Positions 43,654-55,205 of a stretch of 64,000 nt of DNA are shown here, piece by piece. The translations under genes and the position numbers were made by a program. A model generated the notes under the pieces. That model worked only from the letters and a program-made list of their open reading frames with translations, was not told the origin of the DNA and searched no databases. Source of the stretch: Gracilaria domingensis (taxonomy: Eukaryota > Rhodophyta > Florideophyceae > Gracilariales > Gracilariaceae); NCBI GenBank assembly GCA_022539475.1, contig VCMS01000020.1, forward strand, positions 62,001-126,000. The letters are read 5' to 3'. The first letter of the stretch is position 1, and every line of letters starts with the position of its first letter.

Positions 43654-45006
43654 CTAGATCTCAAAAGAGTTTCCGAACGGATCGTTGTACGGCACGAAAG
43701 CCGTCGGCTCTCCTTCTCTCAGGCACCTGGCCGCCCCATCACCGTAAGTGATGCTTCCCTCCGGGCACGCCTCGCAGCTGAGCGATCCCTCCCTCGAGAC
43801 CGTGCCCGGCGGACAATTCATGCACAGATCGGAGAACGGTGAGCAACGCACTTCGGCAGAGCATCCCAACAGCTCCCGATCCGTCTGCCCAAAGTAGCGT
43901 GTGCCAGCCGGGCACATGGTACACCTGTTCTCCCCGTCCGGCCCGGGCACCCCGTAGCTGCCCTCGGGGCAAAGCACACAGTTGCCGTTCGCGTCCACGC
44001 CGCGCGTCAGCGCCAGCTCTCCGCGGCATCCGCAGCGCTTGTCTGCGGTCCGCACTTGGCCTCGCGGGCACGTGGTACACGTCAGTCCGTCTGATAACGT
44101 GTCCAACGGACATGTGAAGCACTCGCCGGCCAGGTCTCCGTCCGTCCTCAAGAATCCGTTTCGCCATGGGTACGGGCTGCATGGGCCGCACACGCGGCCG
44201 ATGACGGCCTCGATGGAGTCGTCGCCGTTGCCGCAGCGTGTGGAGCGACAGATGGTCTGCCCGTTCATCACCACCGACTGCTGGTCAGCCAAACAGCCGG
44301 TGTCGGATCGAACGCACAGCGTCCGCGCATCATTCGGAGAGGTGCCCTGCGGACAGGGCTCGCACCGCTCCGCGCCCTCTTCGGACGCTATGGTGGAGTC
44401 CGGACACGGCGTGCACTGCGTGGGGTTTCTCTCGGAGCTGAAGAATCCAGGGCGACACTTCTCGCAAAGCGGAACGTTCAAAGAGTCCCGAAACGCGACG
44501 CGCGACCCCGAAGGGCAGAACCTTCCTTGCGGCAGGAACCAATTGTCTCGCACGCAGCCAGATTCCGTCACGCCTTTCTCGAGCACTCTGGAACACGGCG
44601 CGCACCAGAGCGAAAACCCTGGCGCAGCTCCGGTCCCAGTCGGACACTTGTCGCAGCGCTGCGTCCTCAAGTTGAAGCTGTAATCGGCCGCACAACGCCG
44701 ACAATCCCCACCGTCTGTCTCACGGAATCCCTCGGGGCAGGGGTAGCCGATGCGGCGACAGAAATGCGCGTCGTTTTCGTATGTGGTGAATCCAGATGGA
44801 CAGCTTCCACACGAGGTGGCGGTTATGCCTGGGAGATACATGACAAGAGTCCGAACCGTGCCGGCTGGACAGCCGTTAGGGCCAGGCTGGCAGATCCCAG
44901 GGGGCCCGTTCTCCAGCGGAATGGTTCCATTCGGACAGATTGCCGCAGCCGCAGACAAAATGGCAAGCGCGAGGGCAAGTGATACGTGAAATGACGAAGA
45001 CGCCAT
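43654..45006 (-). CDS. Secreted cysteine-rich protein, ephrin-receptor/TNFR-like repeats
   Basis: The ATG at 45006 gives a signal peptide (MASSSFHVSLALALAILSA) and about 450 residues. The mature protein is built of repeated Cys-rich modules of the kind CxPCPxGTxS and CxxCPxGxxT (for example CEPCPQGTSPND, CTTCPRGQVRT, CMNCPPGTVSREGS). This pattern is that of the ephrin-receptor-like GCC2/GCC3 and TNFR-type repeats. The longer upstream ORF start at 45159 is not needed. A TATA-like TTTATATA lies near 45,130 upstream. No membrane anchor is seen, so the protein is probably secreted or part of the cell covering. Intronless. Confidence 0.75.
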   Translation of the reverse strand: MASSSFHVSLALALAILSAAAAICPNGTIPLENGPPGICQPGPNGCPAGTVRTLVMYLPGITATSCGSCPSGFTTYENDAHFCRRIGYPCPEGFRETDGGDCRRCAADYSFNLRTQRCDKCPTGTGAAPGFSLWCAPCSRVLEKGVTESGCVRDNWFLPQGRFCPSGSRVAFRDSLNVPLCEKCRPGFFSSERNPTQCTPCPDSTIASEEGAERCEPCPQGTSPNDARTLCVRSDTGCLADQQSVVMNGQTICRSTRCGNGDDSIEAVIGRVCGPCSPYPWRNGFLRTDGDLAGECFTCPLDTLSDGLTCTTCPRGQVRTADKRCGCRGELALTRGVDANGNCVLCPEGSYGVPGPDGENRCTMCPAGTRYFGQTDRELLGCSAEVRCSPFSDLCMNCPPGTVSREGSLSCEACPEGSITYGDGAARCLREGEPTAFVPYNDPFGNSFEI

Positions 45007-46392
45007 GCCCAAAGTGATGTAAAGAGATTTACTTCCCTTGCGGTGATCGATGCAGACGTTGTTTTCCTTCTCGCAAAATGGGTACAGACTTGAGACTTCC
45101 GTGATACTCACAACGCACTGGGTTATCCGTTTATATACAGCCATAAGAAGGCAGGGCATGACCGAAGAAGGTACAAGATTTATGGGTCTGTTCCAGCATT
45201 AACACCGTGCCGTGACACTGGCAGCAAGCGATACCCGACCGTATATCCCGACGGTGTAACTGAAGCTTTTGGTCACAGTACGTGAGGAAGGACGCCTCCC
45301 ATCGATCTCCGTCTATGTTGTTCAACGACTGTCAACAAGGTGGATGGTGGGCATGAGCGTGATTTCTGTAAGCGATGCGTTTGTTTTCAAAAACTTTGTA
45401 AGTTTTGTGCAGAAAATTTTGTGATGGAAAACGTATCCATTAAATCTTCCACCGTCTCCGCCACTATGTCTGTTCGTATGGGCACCAAAGGTACGTGTTC
45501 TAGAAACGATGTGCAACGGCGTCTCTCGAGTAGAAGTGATAACAGACTTAACCCATGATTTTTCATGATGCATTCTTCGTTGTCCTTTTTGATGATCCGC
45601 GTAAGCCTATTGAACAGCTTGGTTCGCGAATGGCCTTCACTGATCCGGCCACGTCAAACCTACCGGGAAGCTTGTTATTTCCCTGTGTACTGTCTCACTG
45701 TCGTTGCGCAGATCTCCTGTCATACCAAGCTCTGCAGAATTGGCGTAGAATCGGTTTGACCCGTCAAAACCCAAACCGTGAAGGTCATTCCCACGCATCT
45801 CGCCATGGAAGAGTTCGGGTGGCCATAGGGGAAGACTTTATATTCACTGTTTTGTAACCTTTTTTATCGTCTTCTTGCACATTTTGATGATGATGTACAA
45901 AGATGTGAGATGAACTATGCAAGCATAGGCGCTTCTAGCCGCGAGGTCATGGTGCTGCAAACACTGCCCCGCGGATGGTGCATTTGAAACGAATGTACGG
46001 CAAGTATCCAGAACGTTGTTGTCCAAATCGATTTTTTTTCTCTTTGTTTATAAATCACAAGCAAATGCCTCAAAACTTTTCGTAGCAAGACTTTTTCTCG
46101 AGCGCCTCACTCACAGTGTCGTTGAGGCAGGCATCGAGAGCTACGAATATGATGGTACCTATAACGGCACTGACGGCTCAAAAAGAGGCAATGGAAAATG
46201 GCTCCTGAATTTCAGAGAAATCGGGAGATGACTGGGTTAAAAATGAGTGTCCGGGCTGAAGTAGGAATTTGAACCTTTTTGCTAGATGCGACTTTTATAC
46301 GTTTTATTAACACCAATAATCTATAGTTACATACACAAAATCTCGATAATGTACACTAAATTGTCAGAGCGGCTCTCCACGATATCAACCCA
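45007..46392. other. Intergenic region, no gene recognised
   Basis: Several ORFs below 100 codons overlap on both strands without family marks. Confidence 0.5.
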
Positions 46393-46869
46393 TTATCTAT
46401 CATGTTTCTTACTCCTTGACGCATTTCTCTTGTGCACATCCATATGCTTCGTGAAGTCTCTGGCACTAGTTGAGGCAAAAGAGCACCCTTCGACTCGGCA
46501 GCGAAACCATCGACAGTTTTCCACATGCCTTTTGTACCCGTTTTCAGTCTTTAGAGGCGTGCCACAAACTGGACAAGAGCGAGCCTCCCTCCTTGGCTTT
46601 TTTAACCTTTTTTCTAACATAGGAATTTCGATGACCAATTCAGTGGGCCTGTAGGCCTTGAGCCGATGCTGCTTCGGTTCTTCAGAAGCAAGCACATTTT
46701 CTGTGCTTGTGAAGTTCATTAGCGAAGGCTCTAATAACTCTTCGAGATGTCTTGCCCCGTCGTATCCCGACTGAGTCACAATCTCAACCTCTGATTCGGT
46801 TGCTGGAATTTGTGGCAACTCACATATGTCCTCAAAGGAGTCCATGTCTCTAATTGGCTGCTTTTCCAT
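46393..46869 (-). CDS. Zinc-finger protein, paralogue of 42084-43046 with one motif copy
   Basis: The likely start is the ATG at 46869 (MEKQPIRDMDSFEDICELPQ), giving 158 residues. It has a single copy of the acidic DDIC-LPELP-like motif (FEDICELPQIP), the shared linker TSTENVLASEEPKQHR, and the same two fingers (CPVCGTPLKTENGYKRHVEN-C and CRVEGCSFASTSARDF with two His). The finger core is far better conserved between the two genes than the N-terminal part. The ORF can be extended 36 codons upstream to 46977, but that part does not match the paralogue. Confidence 0.7.
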   Translation of the reverse strand: MEKQPIRDMDSFEDICELPQIPATESEVEIVTQSGYDGARHLEELLEPSLMNFTSTENVLASEEPKQHRLKAYRPTELVIEIPMLEKRLKKPRREARSCPVCGTPLKTENGYKRHVENCRWFRCRVEGCSFASTSARDFTKHMDVHKRNASRSKKHDR

Positions 46870-48107
46870 AATAAGTAGGTAGTGTGTTACTAGAATTCTA
46901 GTCACCTGTACTTGTTGGCATGAAACCAGCTCGGGTCGAAGCAGATGACCCTTTATTTTCATTACAATCGGAATCACGCTAACACTTGAATACAGTGCAC
47001 TTCTGCAGATATGGTTCGAATTATGACTTTCACTCTATTTGACAAGTACTTTTTTACGTTTGCAACCATTTGGCTTTTGCAAACAACGATGTTTTCTTTC
47101 CTAGGTCAATGAGGAGAAAATAGTCATAAAGAGTGCCGGTGCCATCTGCTCTGATATGTATGAGGACCTATTTGAGGATCATTTAGCCAGATTCTTGCCT
47201 GAGTTCAGAGTGCTATTTTCGTCATCTTCCGTATCGTATTCAACAAATGTTTCTTTTTATTATTCAGGAAATTCTCAAAAGCAGAAGGCATTGCTTTGTC
47301 GACAAAGTTGTCGACCTACTAATTTTCAATTTATTTTATTTCATAATTTCTCAATAATTCAGTTATTATGGAAAACCACTGAGCTCTGTGGTTTTTTCAT
47401 AGCTATGAGATTTGAATTTTTTTTTCGAATTGTGAAAAGTTTTGAAAAAAATTCTCCCAGTGCAACTGGTCCAATGAGTTTATCTGAAGTTGTTCTAGTC
47501 TTCGGCACTTTTTCTCCTCCTTTTTTGGTGTCGCGACGGGTTTGGACCGAACTAAATGCGAGGAATAGCGTGTATGACGGAATGCTGAGGTTTTCTCCCA
47601 AAAATGTAATTTGCTGGTTTTCGGATTCTGGGAGCATTCCGAGAGCAACAAGAGGCACATTAAAATTTAATTTGTGTTTTGATAACTTTGTGCAACATTA
47701 TTTCAAAATGCAAAAGCTGTATGCCTTGTCGTACACGTACGCGTAGGGAAGACGTGTGATATCTGTTGTAGCTTTAAGACGTCGATGAGAAAATTGCGTC
47801 GCCACCAAGCTGCCAAAGTGCGCCAAGTTATCCCTTGCAAAGCAATCGTTGGATCATACGAATGCATTACAGTAGGCGAGAAAATAATGTTTTCTACAGT
47901 GTAATGATTCGAAAAGCCACCGCCGCCGCCTGTTTGGGGATGTAGGCAGCGAAGCAGAACTCTGCATGCAGTGGAGACGTGGTCTCTCTCTCCCTTGCAT
48001 TTCTTGTTGCAGTCCTCCATTCATGTTCTTCTCTCCTGGCTCCGCGCCACTACGCTCCGCAACCTTTTTCGCTTTCACCCCCTCCCTCCCCGAAATTATC
48101 CTACGGA
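46870..48107. other. AT-rich region without a recognised gene
   Basis: It contains T-rich ORFs only and a small hairpin at 47372-47395 (AAAACCAC ... GTGGTTTT). A 196-codon ORF at 47156-47746 is not supported by composition or motif. Confidence 0.45.
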
Positions 48108-49444
48108 ATGGCTTCCAGTGAAGAGGACACGCTCCAGAAAGCGCGAGAACTCGAGAAGGCCGTGCAGCGTGACAATGACATTATCGCCATGGTACAACTT
48201 GCGCGATTGCTGCTCTATGATGACAACTTCGTATCGCAACGTGATCGGGGCGTTCAGATGTTGGAAAGAGCCATTAAGCAAGGGCAAAGTCCTGGTGCTA
48301 TGTTCAGTTTGGCGTGCTACCTTAAGCGGTTTAAGAATGATCATCGACGTGCCTTCTTGCTTTTCGAGCGCTCATTGAAATTATGTGAACATCCCGATGT
48401 AATACGGGAACTGGGGAACTGTTATCTTTATGGTGAAGGAGTTCTCCAGGATTGTAATGTTGCTGTACAATTGTTTGAACGCGCTTTCCGCCTCAAAAGA
48501 GATCCTTCCTTCATGGTCACTTTGGCAAATAGTTTGCTCCACGCCCCTGACTACCGCCGTCAGAAGTGTCGAGCAATATCACTTTATAGAGATGCTATTC
48601 GTCTTTCATCAGATGGAAGGCTTATGAATGGCCTTGGGATTCTTTATGACAACGGCACTTGCAATTTGAGCCCCAGTCGCGAGCAAGCTCTTAAGTGGTA
48701 TTCGCGCGCAATTGAAACGTCCAAACTACCAGCATCTATGTACAACAAAGCCGTTCTTATACTTAACCATAATCCGAGTACAGATGATGTCCAGGAAGCA
48801 ATTCGCCTACTAGAGGATGCCTTGGACCTAGGAAACGAGGAGAACACAATTGTCAAGCTGGCGGACACATACTTGGAGTACGACATAAATCTTGAGCGAG
48901 CGGCGGCAATTTCTTGTACGTTATTGCTTGGTTGTCCCCGTGGCTACGAGTTAGCGTCTACGACCTACCATTTCATGGAGATTTACGCTGCATAACGAAC
49001 GTGATGAGAACCTTTGGCCGCTGGAAGAATGTGGCATCTCTTAATCTTGCCAGTCTTCTGCTTGAGATTGAGGGAAGGGAACAAGAGGCTGTGCCCGTAC
49101 TGGAAGAAGTCATGGACTCGGAACTCAGATTGATTGGTATGTTGAACCTTTCGTACATTTTGATGAATGAGATTAGGGGCGTGGAAAGAGATTGCGCGGG
49201 GGGCTTGCAGCTTCTGGAAGACGCGGTTAAAGAGACCAACGAAGTGTCTGCTCGGGCCATGTTGGCCAACGCATTGACAGAACACACTGACTCAAGTGAA
49301 GAAGAGGTGGGGCGAGCACGGAGATTGTGGGAAAGTGTCCAAGAAGAAATAGAGGATGAACAAGAGCTGCATAACCTTCGACGGCTAATATCCTCGAGAT
49401 GTGAGAAGATATGGGGCGCCGTTGACTCCAGTTTGCGAAATTAG
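48108..49444 (+). CDS. Sel1-repeat protein, two overlapping frames
   Basis: From the ATG at 48108 there are repeated 36-residue Sel1-like units (MFSLACYLKRFKNDHRRA, LGNCYLYGEGVLQDCNVA, LGILYDNGTCNLSPSREQA). The frame ends at 48995, but the same kind of repeats continue in a second frame from about 48,990 to 49,444 (LNLASLLLEIEGREQEA, LNLSYILMNEIRG, MLANALTEHTDSSEEE). The change falls near 48,917-48,990. A GT at 48917 (GTACGTTATT) could be a splice donor, with several AG acceptors beyond. A frameshift is the alternative. Sel1 proteins are scaffolds, often in ER-associated degradation or signalling; the partner is unknown. Confidence 0.7.
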
Positions 49445-50093
49445 TCTCGTGAAAGACGACGACGACTCTGGCTATTACTTCTATTCCTCATGACTCAATC
49501 TCACTGCAAATGTGCCGTAGACAAACTCTCACACCCATCCTACGAACTCAAGAAGAACTTGTTCGTTCTGGAGCTGGTACGACTATGCACACATTACTCT
49601 TCTGAGGCTCGTTTCTTTAGCCTCCCTTCAATACACAGAATGAAATGGTTCATGAACTCCTCATCACCATCAAGCAATAATTGTTCTAGATTCGTTTTCT
49701 GTTGCGTCTTGACACAGATGACTTTTGAATCACTGATCAAGAATACGATATCTTCTAGTGTCAAAAAATTCATTGCGAGCTTGGCGTTCATGAACATATT
49801 TAAATTAAAAAGTTACAAATCACTTTCATATTCGCATTCGGTGCCTTCGAGTAAATCTCATAACATGCTTAAATTTCTCTGGATATTAATACTATGAATG
49901 AGGTGAAGGAAAAAGTATTCGTTATCTTCCATTTCTAGATTAATCAAATCGCTGCCGGTGAAACACGATCTTGACAGGGAAAAGAATCTCATCCAATAAA
50001 GGTAAGAAGCCAGCCTCGGGCACCCTACCTCCTTTGTCTGCCAGATCACACAAACTCAACGCACAAGCACACACACACACGCACACACAAATC
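49445..50093. other. Short intergenic region with a CA microsatellite
   Basis: No gene recognised. A CA-rich microsatellite run near 50,068-50,090 sits just before the next gene's start codon. Confidence 0.5.
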
Positions 50094-50699
50094 ATGTTCT
50101 GCAATGCCAACTGCTACTGCAAACGATTCCCAGAAGTGAAGTTTTTCTCCCCGGATATTTTTCAGCCCAGTTGCTGCCGCGTTCACTTAGGGGTGTATAC
50201 TCGTTGCCTCGCTACGGAATGCGTTGGGAGTGAAGCCACCGCTCCTCATCGGCTGTTAGATCCCCCACCGACGCCAGCATCGCCACCACTCACACAGCTG
50301 GATGGACATGCGGTGGAGGCACAGGGTTCTTGCGCACAAAAACCATGTGATTGTTGGGTATTCAGGGAGGCCACTTCGGATGACGATTGGGAAGTATTGT
50401 ACGGGGACTGCAAGCATTACGAATGCCCGTACTGCGCAGAGGAGCTTGAGTCTGAGAACGCGGTTCGGGAACACGTGAGCCACGCACATCGTGGAAATTC
50501 GTTCAAGTGCCATTTGTGCCACTTTGAGACAGGGGATCTAATGGAACTTATCATACATAATGCTGAGATTCATTGCGAGGAGACGTGCGTGTTTTGCGGG
50601 AGGGTTCGGTGGTCGGATAAGCATTTGGTGGGGTCAGGATTTTTTTCTGAGGGCGAAAAACTTTCATCAGAGGAAGAACATTCTCTTGATCAAGATTAG
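50094..50699 (+). CDS. C2H2-type zinc-finger protein
   Basis: The ATG at 50094 follows a CA repeat and gives 201 residues. The N-terminal part is Cys-rich (CNANCYCKRF, then CCRVHLGVYTRCLATEC), and the middle is Pro-rich. The C-terminal part has two C2H2 fingers (CPYCAEELESENAVREHVSH then CHLCHFETGDLMELIIHN) followed by a CVFCG half-finger and an acidic tail. The frame is open further upstream to 49971 but that part encodes the CA repeat (THTHTH) and is probably untranslated. The function is probably nucleic-acid binding; no subfamily recognised. Confidence 0.6.
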   Translation: MFCNANCYCKRFPEVKFFSPDIFQPSCCRVHLGVYTRCLATECVGSEATAPHRLLDPPPTPASPPLTQLDGHAVEAQGSCAQKPCDCWVFREATSDDDWEVLYGDCKHYECPYCAEELESENAVREHVSHAHRGNSFKCHLCHFETGDLMELIIHNAEIHCEETCVFCGRVRWSDKHLVGSGFFSEGEKLSSEEEHSLDQD

Positions 50700-51656
50700 G
50701 TCAAGAAAACATAAAAGTTTTCTGGGAGAAGAATTCCCAATTTGATTTGACGAATGGGGCTTAAGTATTTCTCTTGTTTAGTTGTAGTTGTGTAGTGTAC
50801 CGAGAGAGGAGCAAAGTAAAGTCGGGCTCGAACCCAGGACCCCGAGCTCACGCGAAAAGCACACAGCGTTACTATCATATTTAAAACATTAGCAGGCACG
50901 CACGTAACAATTATATTTAATAAATAGATTTTGAAAATGTGTGAGATTTTGCGCACTCTCTAGACTAGCGAAAGCATTAAAATCCTAGTCAAATTTAGTC
51001 AACAACTACACAAGTGCCGACAAGTACACTCGAAACTTTCAGGACCACCAATACGTTTATATTTGTGTAATGTCATAGGAAAAATAGTTTTCAAAGTATG
51101 GTTTCTGCTTTATCATCAAAAAGACTTGTGTATATAGTTAAAAACTTGTTTCACACTTCGTTCTTTGTACTAATTTTGGTTTTGATTTGAGTTTTCGGTC
51201 CAATATGAAAACTTTTTTAAAACCCCCTAAATCTAAATGTGGAAGCAATAAAATTACAATATAGAACTAAATCGAATACACATTGCAATATAAAACGAAA
51301 CTGCAATATGAATCGCAATATTTGAAGTATCTTGCAATATGGAATAAATATTGTATATTGCAATAACAATATATTGGACGATAGCCCTGGCCACTTGACG
51401 CCCACTTTCTGGTGCCGACTGTCGGCTTTTTGAGCTTGATTTTTCTACATTTACAGACCAATTGATCCCTTGAGCGATGGAAGACTGCTCTCGAAGGACT
51501 CTGGAGGAGTTCAGCAGAAAACTTTTCTTATCAACGTCTCGAATTCAGAACTATGACACGGTGCAGGAAATTATTTGAACTCGATCTCGAACGCAACATA
51601 CCACTTCCAAGTTAAATCCTCTTCAGTGCGTCTTGGCACCCGAAACAATCATGAGC
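50700..51656. other. AT-rich region with short repeats
   Basis: Holds a tRNA-like B box (50824-50835) and a cluster of GCAATAT and ATATTGCAA motifs between 51,285 and 51,365. No gene. Confidence 0.5.
50821..50935 (-). ncRNA. tRNA-derived (SINE-like) sequence
   Basis: On the minus strand GGGTTCGAGCCC (rc of 50824-50835) is a perfect B-box type T-arm, preceded by TGCTTTTCGCGTGAGCTC, which is like an anticodon arm and variable region. A matching T-stem beyond three base pairs and an acceptor stem are not formed, so a SINE head or tRNA relic is likely. Confidence 0.35.
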
Positions 51657-51942
51657 CTATTGTGGAGGACCTATCATAGTAAAAGATGCCCAACAATACA
51701 CATTTTTGGGCTCAAAGTATTCAGGGTCGAAGAACTCTGACACTTGTTCATAGAAGCTCTCATCAAACTGCTCTGACACCTGCTCAATGAATTCTTCCCC
51801 AAGTAGGTTTCGAAAAGACTGCTTCGCTTTCCACAAACAGGCACTCACGTCGGCAGCCCCGCTCCCCGGTCTTGCACTTGTTAATTCTTCATAAAATCGA
51901 GACATTATTGCAACAGCTGCAAGCTCGTGAACAGGCCACAAC
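51657..51942 (-). pseudogene. CHAT-domain gene, C-terminal piece left of element 2
   Basis: The frame enters from the element boundary as WPVHELAAVAIMSRFYEEL and ends YCWASFTMIGPPQ. These are the two closing blocks of the CHAT domain (WPVxDxATxxLMxxFYxxL and HPYYWAxFVLIG). CHAT is a caspase/separase-clan protease domain, often at the end of TPR proteins. The N-terminal part of the domain lies across element 2 at 59337-60010 on the same strand. The gene is therefore split by the insertion. Confidence 0.7.
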
Positions 51943-51947
51943 GTACA
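51943..51947 (+). repeat. Target site duplication GTACA (left)
   Basis: GTACA precedes the 5' LTR and is repeated exactly at 59332-59336. Confidence 0.88.
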
Positions 51948-52679
51948 TGTGAAGTGGGAACTCTACAGTTTATGATTGTTATTGCATCTATTTGATATCC
52001 TATACTACATAATGTGGGTGCGGTGCACTGCTGTAAGTACAGTCAGGAGGATATTGTGACTTGGCATGCGTGCATTGCCCGAAGGCAATGCCACGAGTGC
52101 TAAACTGGCCAATGACGTCACACTGTACTGGGTCCGGCCCCACTACTCTACAAATAGGAGTACTACTGCATCTAGTTAGTAACTATAGTGCGTTATTGCA
52201 TTTCTAGTCTCTTCTAGAAGGGTTCAGAACTCTATATAAAGGGTCAGAGAGACGCCTAGCGGTGTCTCGACCCAAGACAACATTGCGTTCATCAACTTTA
52301 TTATTTCATCAACTTCACCCAATCTTTTGGGAAGTGCAGCTAAGTAGGTTATTACTGCGTCTAGACCTCTGTGCTTTTCTAACATCTTTTGTGTTTGCGC
52401 CTTTTTGTGCAAACACTGCTCTACTCAACAAATAATAACTCAGTACCGGTTGAAGCGCCCTAGCCATGGACGAGAATCGCGTAATATGCACCACAGAGGC
52501 TTCTGTCGTCAGTGAGCCCCACCGGAGCTTCGGCTCGGATGACGGTGTCGGCCGAGAGATCTAGTGCGACACGGACTTTAAGTGGCTGGTTGTTCTACCC
52601 TGACTCTCTTTTTGCTACGAAAAGCAAGTGTAAGGGTCTGTAAACACCCCCGTCGTTTGCCACCACAATGACGTCCAGA
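51948..52679 (+). repeat. 5' LTR of element 2
   Basis: It starts TGTGAAGTGGGAAC and carries TATATAAA at 52233-52240, a likely promoter. The last 12 bases contain an ATG (52668) that opens the gag frame. Confidence 0.9.
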
Positions 52680-55160
52680 TGGTACTCTCGAGGAAGAGCT
52701 CAAGGGAATGAAGCACCCTCCCCTACAGTTAATTTCGATAGTTCTTGCGTCGAAGTGAGAAAGTTCTTCTTCTTTTATGAGAATGTTGCAATGTCTGGCA
52801 AGACTGAAGAAGAACGTGCTCTTGGCCTTCTTGGTTTTCTGGAAGGCGATGCGTTCGCTTTCTATTATAAGACATATGCTGAAGATGGTTCTCTGGCTGC
52901 AGAAGCAAGAGATTACAATTCAGTTAAGTCGTCGCTGATTGATCGCTTTGGTCGAAGTGAGGGACCTGAAGAGAAAATTCGCCGTGCAGTTTCTTCACGT
53001 TTAGATTATACAGATCTGCTCGGGTCGATGAAAGAGATGGACAGGTGTTTTGAGAAAGCTGGATTCAACTCTGGGGTCAAGTTCGGCCTTCTTCGTCAAA
53101 CGGTCATGGAATTTGCGGACTAAGCGCAGTTTGTAATGTTTCGTGATGCTGAGAACTACAATTCTCTAAGAGAAGCCGTGAAATCATTTTTCTCCGGAAA
53201 GAAGACCCTAGGTTTATACGGAGCCCTTAATGCTCTTCCCCCGGCCAAGCACGTTCTACAGAAGCCAAAGAATCACGCGCAGTCTTCGTCTGATGTCCTT
53301 GAGGACAAGGTGAATGAATTATCTGACCAGCTTGCGCAGTTGTCTCTGATGATGAAGAAGAGTCAGTCCTCTCAGTCGAGTAACCGCCAAAGTGGCGATC
53401 TTATGCGTTCGTATTGCCGACAACCAGGACATATTTCCATCAGATGTGGGTTGAACCCTCATCGTGACACTTGTTGCGTCCGGTGCGGTAAATTCGGCCA
53501 TTCAGTGAATACATGCTGGAAGAGACCATCCAATGACAACTCGCGTGAAGTGAAGTTTGAGAACGCGAGGAGTGAATCGCAGTCTGAAGAAAAGCTTAGG
53601 GTACAAGATTCCCCTTCACCTTCAGGACAGCATGAGAAACAGAATCATTTCTCTGTCATCACGGAGCAAAAGCATGACGATGACTTTGTGAATACAGCTA
53701 AGAGAGCTGCAGATGGAACCCCACTTCCGAAGCAAGCTCGTACGGGAGAGCTCAGTGGAATTTCGCCGGTCATGTTCCCGAACACTGCCCAGTCTCAAGA
53801 GGACGGTAGTAGACGTGTCCGTTCCGCACAGGCCAAGAAGATCAAGACACGTAGGTCTGGAGTTCGAAAGAATTCCTCGAGCAAAGTTAAGCTTCAGGAA
53901 CACGTAGGCAAATATAACGTCTACGAAGAATTGGCCAATGCCCCCTCTGGTTTGACCTTTGGACAGTTACTTCGAGGAGATGCTGACGAAGCGAAGAAGA
54001 GTATTCGTCGTCTCATTTCTGCTCGAAGGTCTACTAGGACCACGGCCTACGCAGATACAGATGTGAAGACCCGTCGTCTGAAAGTCGTTCAAATGAAGAT
54101 ATACGGCTTGGGTACACAGGCGTTGCTCGACTCTGGAGCGGTTCCTAACAATATGTCTGCCAGTCTTGCAGAGAAGCTTTCTGTCAAACCAGCGGTGACA
54201 GAGAAGAAGATCACCGTGGCTGATGGAAGTACTTCCGAATGTTTGGGTATTCTCAAAGAAGTCCCAGTGAAGTTTGCTTCAGTCGTAGTTCCCCTGGACT
54301 TCCTTGTAGTGAAAGGAACTCTATTTGAAGTTATCATTGGTTGCCCCTCTTTGGAAATGCTGCAAGCTTGTTTGGATCTTGGAACTCAGCAAGTGAAGAT
54401 GAAACCTGATGGAAAGTCCATCACCCTTGGACTTGACTACGACAGAACAGGTCTCGAGCAGTACACCCCACTTTCTGGTACTGACAGTGAAGACTTCACT
54501 TCTGACTCCAGTGCAGTTCCACTCTCGTCTGATTCCGAATCTGATGACGAGGATGAGTTGGTCTTAACTCACATGAAGAGTGACTATTTCCCAGAAGATT
54601 ACACTTTGGATTTCAGTTGTACAGAGAACCTGGTGATGATCGCTGATTCCCCAGAACAGCCCCCTGAGTCTGAGTCTGAAGAAGACCAGCCTGATTCAGA
54701 AGGAGAGGAAGAAACCCCCCAGAATGGACCTGTCGTCCCTCCCGCACCCGCCTCAGAAGTCCCAGGTTATGCCCGTTCCGAGAGACGAGCAGAAGAGATT
54801 GTCTTTCGCGACGCCTTCACGAATGACGTGCATGCCCACGGACCAGATGAGACAGAAGTGGCGTCCGAGGAATTAGCACAGTTGGCATCCCAGCTTCAAG
54901 TCAATGCCGAAGCTGAGGAAGAAGATGATGCTGTCACAGGTGAGAATCGACGATTCGAAGATGCAGAGGAAGACGATACTTCTTCTGGAGACTCAGCGTA
55001 CTCGGAGCCTGTCGACCCGATATTGACTATTCCGATTAGGGATGATGTCGTACTTCTCGACAGTAGTGGACCCGACCAGCCAGCAGGGACACTTAATCTT
55101 CGCGTTCATCGTCGTTTCCCACCGTTGCGCCCCGGAGACCCATTACCCCGAGAGGCGTGA
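52668..55160 (+). mobile_element. gag and protease region of element 2
   Basis: The gag capsid-like part is near 52,740-53,110 (FLEGDAFAFYYKTY). CCHC knuckles follow near 53,410-53,520 (CGKFGHSVNTC). A retropepsin core is seen near 54,120 (ALLDSGAVPNNMS) with VIIGCPSL later. An acidic tail of about 250 codons follows the protease. The PBS (TGGTACTCTCGAGG at 52680) lies inside this coding region. Confidence 0.8.
52680..52694 (+). other. Primer-binding site of element 2
   Basis: TGGTACTCTCGAGG begins directly after the 5' LTR, as expected for priming by a tRNA 3' end. Confidence 0.7.
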
Positions 55161-55205
55161 GAGTTACCAGTCGGTGCGCGATTCACACTCGACATCGACA
55201 ATGAT

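Noticed and set aside
43739-44704. ORFs of 90-230 codons on both strands within the cysteine-rich gene
   Set aside because: Out-of-frame shadows of the 43654-45006 gene.
47156-47746. 196-codon plus-strand ORF rich in Phe and Ser
   Set aside because: The composition simply follows T-rich DNA; no domain or conserved pattern.
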